Shown: positions 6,208 to 6,864 of the stretch, piece by piece
How positions within the stretch are numbered: the stretch's first letter is position 1
Layout of the letters: every line of letters begins with the position of its first letter
Assembly: GCA_002471375.1 (NCBI GenBank)
Contig: DKPV01000073.1
Span: 62,289-69,152, forward strand
Reading direction: 5' to 3'
Source: Flavobacteriales bacterium UBA7325
GTDB taxonomy: Bacteria; Bacteroidota; Bacteroidia; Flavobacteriales_D; Crocinitomicaceae
DNA: 6,864 bases
Program-made: the position numbers and the translations under genes
Notes under the pieces: model-generated
What the model saw: only the letters and a program-made list of their open reading frames with translations
Told to the model about the DNA's origin: nothing
Databases searched by the model: none

Positions 6208-6864
6208 TCAATAGTCTACCTTCCAAAGAAACAAACCATGAGCCGGAACAGAAACAGCCGCAGCCTGACGATCCATCTCTCCAAGTATTGACTTGAATTC
6301 TTCAGGTTTGATTTTACCCAGCCCAACCTCGAGTAGCGTACCTACAGCTGCTCTGACCATGTTTCGTAAAAAGCGATCAGCAGTGATCTCAAAGTAGGCC
6401 TCGTGTGTTGATTGTTTCACCCATTGAACAGAAGCGACGGTACAAATGTTTGTTTTGACATCAGTGTGTAACTTCGAAAGAGAAGTGAAATCTTGCTTTC
6501 CGAGAAGAAACTTGGCAGCCTCATTCATTGCATTAAAATCGAGCTTATTAGGGAAATACCAACTCTGATTATATATGAAAGCGTCCTTTTCCTGGTGAAT
6601 AAAATAACGATAGGTCCGAGCGGTTGCACTAAATCTTGCATGCATGTCATCATCGACCATTATCGCGGATTCAATACTAATTGTTTCCGGGAGCATTCTA
6701 TTCAATGTGAAAATAAATTTGTTCGTCTCTATAGCCTCTCCCAGATCTAAATGAAGAACATAGTGCTTCGCATGAACACCAGTATCTGTCCTACCGCATC
6801 CGATTACTTTGATTCGATTATTCGAATGAAGCTTACTCAAACAATCTTCAATTACTTCTTGAAT
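6208..6864 (-). CDS. truA: tRNA pseudouridine(38-40) synthase, N-terminus cut by window edge
   Basis: TruA converts uridines 38, 39 and 40 in the anticodon arm of many tRNAs to pseudouridine in the cytoplasm. The frame is open to the last base: residues IQEVIEDC precede the TTG at 6838-6840, matching the family's VQEVLE helix, so that TTG is not the start and about 25-30 residues lie outside. Visible motifs, counting from the first visible residue: GCGRTDTGVHA (22-32) with the catalytic aspartate at 27, HARFSATARTYRYFI (75-89) with the conserved tyrosine at 85, GKQDFTSL (122-129), FLRNMVRAAVGTLLEVG (165-181) and the terminal GLFLWKVDY. The C-terminus stops right after this last strand, shorter than the E. 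coli enzyme, which has a tail there. It is the first visible gene of a probable minus-strand unit with the two downstream envelope genes. Confidence 0.96.
   Translation of the reverse strand: MQEVIEDCLSKLHSNNRIKVIGCGRTDTGVHAKHYVLHLDLGEAIETNKFIFTLNRMLPETISIESAIMVDDDMHARFSATARTYRYFIHQEKDAFIYNQSWYFPNKLDFNAMNEAAKFLLGKQDFTSLSKLHTDVKTNICTVASVQWVKQSTHEAYFEITADRFLRNMVRAAVGTLLEVGLGKIKPEEFKSILGEMDRQAAAVSVPAHGLFLWKVDY

Noticed and set aside
1..6864. Mobile element, CRISPR, toxin-antitoxin or defence system
   Set aside because: No transposase, integrase, repeat array or paired small genes are visible; all but the small orphan are housekeeping or envelope genes in consistent context.

Overview
The window looks like ordinary chromosomal sequence from a member of the Bacteroidota, probably a marine-type flavobacterium (order Flavobacteriales). 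That placement is an inference. It rests on a TAnnTTTG-type promoter, weak or absent Shine-Dalgarno sequences, an AT-rich composition, an OmpA-like protein with a Bacteroidota-style layout, a DUF4403 lipoprotein, and RRF and UMP kinase sequences of the Bacteroidota type.

Left part (1-2615, mostly + strand): this is the translation/nucleotide block tsf, pyrH, frr. The tsf gene (EF-Ts) enters from beyond the left edge and ends at a strong intrinsic terminator. A small unrecognised reverse-strand gene (849-1133) then separates tsf from pyrH, so pyrH-frr is its own transcription unit with a clear Bacteroidota promoter (1218-1251). The unit closes with a second hairpin terminator (2581-2615). The most probable pyrH start is the ATG at 1273, because the TTG further upstream lies inside the promoter.

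Middle part (2632-4241): a secreted OmpA-family envelope protein (minus strand) is divergent from a group II truncated hemoglobin (plus strand) across a short intergenic region. The globin has to use a non-ATG start. A small 5-4-5 inverted repeat lies just before it.

Right part (4238-6864, minus strand): a probable operon reads truA (N-terminus beyond the right edge), then a small secreted beta-rich protein, then a DUF4403 lipoprotein. The last two genes are only 2 bases apart. The DUF4403 gene converges on the globin gene, and their two stop codons share the palindrome TTAA with no terminator between them.

I see no rRNA, tRNA, mobile element, CRISPR array, toxin-antitoxin pair or defence system, and no evidence of a new multi-gene system. 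The points most worth checking are the uncharacterised secreted protein/DUF4403 pair, the variant peptidoglycan-binding motif of the OmpA protein, the regulation of the globin, and the orphan gene between tsf and pyrH.
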